Assembly (NCBI GenBank): GCA_019918135.1
Contig: WBZZ01003303.1
Coordinates: 1 to 32,500 of the forward strand
Reading direction: 5' to 3'
DNA: 32,500 nt
Source: Paulinella micropora
Taxonomy: Eukaryota; Cercozoa; Imbricatea; Euglyphida; Paulinellidae
The position numbers and the translations under genes were made by a program. The notes beneath the pieces were generated by a model. It was not told where the DNA came from. It did not search any database and saw only the letters and a list, made by a program, of their open reading frames with translations. This document shows positions 29,613 to 32,500 of this stretch, piece after piece. The stretch's first letter is position 1. Every line of letters starts with the position of its first letter.

Positions 29613-30777
29613 AACTAGATTGAGTTTGTCTCAGGGACGACGATCTGAACCTTAAGCTCCCGCCGGACCCTCTCAGGTTCTTAATTACGTTCGAAATGCT
29701 AGCACATAATTGTATTTTACACTGTGCTGCAGGCCGGAGGGGCAAACTACAGACTCGGATGATGAAGGCTTGTACCTTGAGGATTCATCTAATCTTGCCG
29801 ATTCGGAATTAGACTTCAGCTCGGCCATCAGCGGTGCATCACCGCCAGGCGCCTCCAAAAGAGGCAAGCAGAAAAGAAATGGTGTGCGCAAGCCCGGCAG
29901 GTACTAATCGCTGCTGACAGTGTCCGTTTCGCTCCAGAAGTTGTGTAATCTTAGGTGCTCAAAGAAGTCCAGAGCTTCTCTGAAGCCCAAGACTGACAGC
30001 AAGTCCGAGCTTACGCCTGGGGCCGATACTTTCGAAGCTGCCTTTGTCGCCAGTGCCTTGAGCTCGAGGCGCAAGGCCCGGGCCACCACCCTCCCCAAGT
30101 ATAGTCCTGAGATTTTGGATCGCACCTGCGGAAATAAAGGCAGTGAAATCGAAGGCATGGAAACTCCTACGGTGTGGTGGGCGCCCGCTAACTCAGGCAA
30201 ACTGGGTGGCCCGGCCGCGAAAGAGGGGGAGCTTTTTGATGGGATCAAGAACCCGCTCTTTGTCTTTTGGGGGGAGGTTGTGGACCAGCGCGAGGAGCCG
30301 GAGAAGTTTAAGACTGTCCTGAATACACCAGGCAGCAACTCTATCCTCATCAAGGGCAAGATCTTCTATCTTACCGCCCAGCAGCGACAGATGCTATTGA
30401 ATGGTAGAACCGCCGGCAAAGCGACCTGGAGATAAAGAACAAACTCCAGGCAAGGCAGCTGCAGACAAACAAGAGGTGAAACATCTTCATCCCAGCAACT
30501 CGTCACCAGCACCGCCGGGAAAGCCAACTGAAGATGAAGAGCCAAGAAGCCCCCCGGCACTGTTACCGCCCGAGCCGCCGAAGCCGAAGCCGAAGCCGAA
30601 GCCCAAGCATAATGCGCGCATCGACGAGGAACACGTGCACGACCCCGTCAAGTGTGGCGGGGCTCTACAATGTCGAGAATGCCGTGGCTGCGGTCTTGGG
30701 TGCAAATGCCCGCACTGCGACCCGCACAGCAGTGGGTGTGAGTGTGGCAGGTCAACCTGTCCGCCTGTACAACGCTC

Positions 30778-30782
30778 TGCTC
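30778..30782 (+). other. Target-site duplication TGCTC (right copy)
   Basis: Directly before the 5' LTR, within the B' codons for Ser-Ala; identical to the pentamer after the 3' LTR at 1125-1129. Confidence 0.75.
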
Positions 30783-31292
30783 CGTCGGAGATATACCGTT
30801 ACCGGGAATATCCGTTACCTAATTTGTCTTCATTGGCAAATTCACGTAAACTTATTCTCGACCGGCCCTCCTTGCTAATTACCTATGTAATACTATTTTT
30901 GCATACTTGTTTACTTGAGTTGTACAATACATCTTGTCTAGACATTCTTGAATCATCAAGAATAAGGCATTGTCCCCGTCGGGACTTATGTAGGCCAGTC
31001 AATTGTAGAACGGATAGCATAGATGGAACGGATAGGTGTCATAGCTAGGGTGCTCAAGCAGCACAGTCTGTACCTCAGAATTAAAAGGTAACCACACTGC
31101 ATAAGTGAAATGAAACACTTGGACAATAATAACGGATTAGTAATATAGTATTGACTAGTTATTGAATATAGAGAGCGATCAATCGCCTCACGGCATTGCA
31201 CACCCTCTGCGCTTAATAACCTTTTATTCCGGCAAGTACCGTTGCCCGTCAGCTAGTGGGTCTTCCGGCTCGGAAGATTTACAACTCTGTCG
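30783..31292 (+). repeat. 5' LTR of a copia element (510 bp)
   Basis: Starts CGTCGGAGATATACCG and ends ACAACTCTGTCG, matching the LTR at 1130-1649 in opposite orientation. The element's internal region follows at once (GTTAATGAGCC), where the primer-binding site should be, but no tRNA complement could be assigned. Confidence 0.9.
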
Positions 31293-32500
31293 GTTAATGA
31301 GCCTTGTTCGCGAGAAGACGGGAAGAGCCATACAAACAGCATTCCTGAGCTTGAGCAGGTCCTTGAAGACCGATATCAAACTTGGGAGTTCACGTTTAAG
31401 ATGGTAGCGACCTCTGAGAGCTCACAGCTAGGAGACATAGTTGGTTTCATTGCAAAGCATCCGGAGAAAGCTGAAGAGAAATGCCCATGGGATGAGTCTG
31501 CATTTAGTGAAGATGAACATTACAGACAGAGTCAGACACTAGCGACAGTGACTCAGCAGCTCGTACAGAACTTAAGATACTTGCAACATCATCAGACGCT
31601 GAGGCATCTATACCAAAAGAGAGCCAAGATGCACGCATGCGACCGAAAGAACGAAGTAAGTCAAAGAAAGAAAGAAGATCGAGAAGACGTAGGCTAAAAG
31701 AACGCAAGGAACACGCAAAGGCGATGCGAACGCTAAGCCTTTATGTTTCCGTTGCCTTCAAGCATCCAACACTCATAGCTTTATGCATGACTGTCTCGGA
31801 TGGCAACCCTATACGCATGATGGTGCTTGTTAAGCGCCGGTATGGGGGTGCCAACGCAGCAGGAATGATAAAACGTATGCTTGTTTTTATTTCATCCTAC
31901 CCAAGAGGGGACATTGAGTTGTGGCTGGATAGAAATAGGTATCTTGAAGAGTGCATTCAGCGCGACTACGGAGGTAAAATTCCTGACGATTCTTTTCTTC
32001 TTTTCTCTTAATGAAGTTTAAGAAACATACAGTTTTCGCGGGGTTGGATACTATGGTATACCAACTCGGTCGCGAAGACCGACTGAACCACCGTGAGGTG
32101 GAGAGAGTCATTGGCAAAATTTTCTTTTGAATTCTGGTCCGGAATCTCGGGTAAACCAGACTAGGCAAATGACACACAAACCCAACACAACCACATTCAT
32201 TCGCAGACCGGCACAAGGTACGTTTGTAGCTAAAGAGAGCGAGGGTGAGGAAGAGAAGGGTGGTTGCTACAAGTGTGGGGCCAAGGACCATTGGCGCGCG
32301 ACGTGCCCAAAATTGCCTTGCACACGGTGCAAGGGCAAAAAGCACAATCGTGCTCAATGTCCTCGTGCGAAGACAATGGTGTTAGCACAGGGTGAGGATA
32401 ACGGGAGAGTTAGTCCGGATGATGATAGAGTTACCGTGCTAGAAGACGTAGATATAGATCAAGTGGATGGTCTAGAGGGAGTGGGAGAGGAAGAGCAAGG
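31293..32500 (+). pseudogene. Copia gag with two CCHC knuckles (runs off the window)
   Basis: Gag, the structural particle protein that binds element RNA. An N-terminal part reads SQLGDIVGFIAKHPEKAEEK, followed in a shifted frame by an acidic/Ser stretch, a basic block (KERSKSKKERRSRRRRLKER) and a helical region (LVKRRYGGANAAGMIKRML). Two retroviral-type zinc knuckles lie at 32265-32360 (CYKCGAKDHWRATC and CTRCKGKKHNRAQC), each C-x2-C-x4-H-x4-C. An acidic tail runs to the window end. At least three frame changes are seen (near 31510, 32010 and 32128). The protease and the rest of pol should follow beyond 32500, or are those at 2955-7260. Confidence 0.8.

Larger units (their letters stand above)
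12352..30782. mobile_element. Outer A'/B' DNA transposon (interrupted, incomplete)
   Basis: An older relative of the inner transposon. The left end is inferred from the CATG and from CGGTCGTA starting 24 bases in (12376), the same distance as at the inner left end (14507 to 14531). It carries divergent genes A' (minus) and B' (plus). It is broken by the inner element (14507-24073) and by a copia LTR at 30783; its last coding part is at 883-1129, inverted. Multiple stops and frameshifts show that it is old. The right terminus is outside the window, so the terminal repeat cannot be confirmed. Confidence 0.7.
26341..30782 (+). pseudogene. B' (outer gene B), degenerate and cut by an LTR
   Basis: Homologue of B1. 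Exon 1 (26341-26787) has the chromodomain-like start (TVVESIQQLRV, then GFLQVNGSKEWVPF) with two frameshifts (about 26412 and 26600), and ends in a basic segment (SSRKRQTTP). The duplicated exons at 26826-27650 do not join in a clean phase. From 28247 the structure is well kept: exons 28247-28844, 28892-28994, 29065-29120, 29182-29568, 29635-29676, 29733-29900, 29955-30403 and 30465-30782, all with GT-AG borders and matching phases. Shared motifs include PEYFALLDSQF (B1 VEYFACVDSQY), GPGVFLRAVRDDN and PLFVFWGEVVDQREEPEKF. The Cys array (CRECRGCGLGCKCPHC) precedes the LTR. The last coding part is at 883-1129. Confidence 0.75.

Noticed and set aside
29901..29937. A 37-nt intron in B' ending at CTCCAG
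   Set aside because: The splice phase is wrong; ending the intron at 29954 (ATCTTAG) restores the frame and gives a usual length of 54 nt.

Overview
This is a eukaryotic, transposon-dense stretch of nuclear DNA. The evidence is spliced genes with short GT-AG introns (mostly about 46-80 nt), LTR retrotransposons of the Ty1/copia type, micro- and minisatellites, and no recognisable host housekeeping gene. The host cannot be named from sequence alone; a TE-rich alga or other protist is a guess. No tRNA, rRNA or CRISPR array was seen.

The central discovery is a two-gene DNA transposon at 14507-24073 (9,567 bp). It has 12-bp perfect terminal inverted repeats (ATCCTCTTCCTG), a CATG target duplication, and subterminal hairpins in opposite orientation at the two ends. 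Gene A (minus, about 15480-18435) looks like a DDE/D transposase with a Cys/His-rich domain, a C-terminal SAP domain and a RanBP2-type zinc finger. Gene B (plus, 18841-23490, about 11 exons) has an N-terminal chromodomain-like segment and a C-terminal array of CxCxxC clusters. The two genes are divergent and share a roughly 0.4-kb intergenic region.

This element sits inside an older relative. The outer element begins at 12352, also at a CATG site. Its gene A (A') is split: the 3' half lies at 12805-14370 and the 5' half at about 24687-25964, on either side of the inner element. The inner element landed in a 178-bp satellite array lying in the intron of A' that corresponds to a 52-nt intron in the inner gene A. 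The outer gene B (B') runs from 26341 to 30782 and is cut there by the 5' LTR of a copia element (30783-31292), followed by its gag (to the window end).

The left end of the window holds the other flank of what looks like the same copia insertion, inverted: the last part of B' (883-1129, minus), the same 5-bp duplication TGCTC, the 3' LTR (1130-1649), a polypurine tract and a decayed pol gene (2955-about 7260). The reading frame of B' continues correctly across the two flanks. An inversion with a breakpoint inside the copia element, or an inverted duplication, would explain this.

Between them (7257-12351) lie a proline-rich ORF of unknown function, an 11-bp minisatellite with a roughly 172-bp higher-order period, and a second copia family arranged pol-LTR-gag on the minus strand. 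The outer DNA transposon is inserted in its RT gene close to where the YVDD box is expected. Reading order of events: second copia family, then outer A'/B' transposon in it, then satellite growth in A' and B' introns, then the inner A/B transposon in the satellite, and separately a copia insertion in B' plus a rearrangement.
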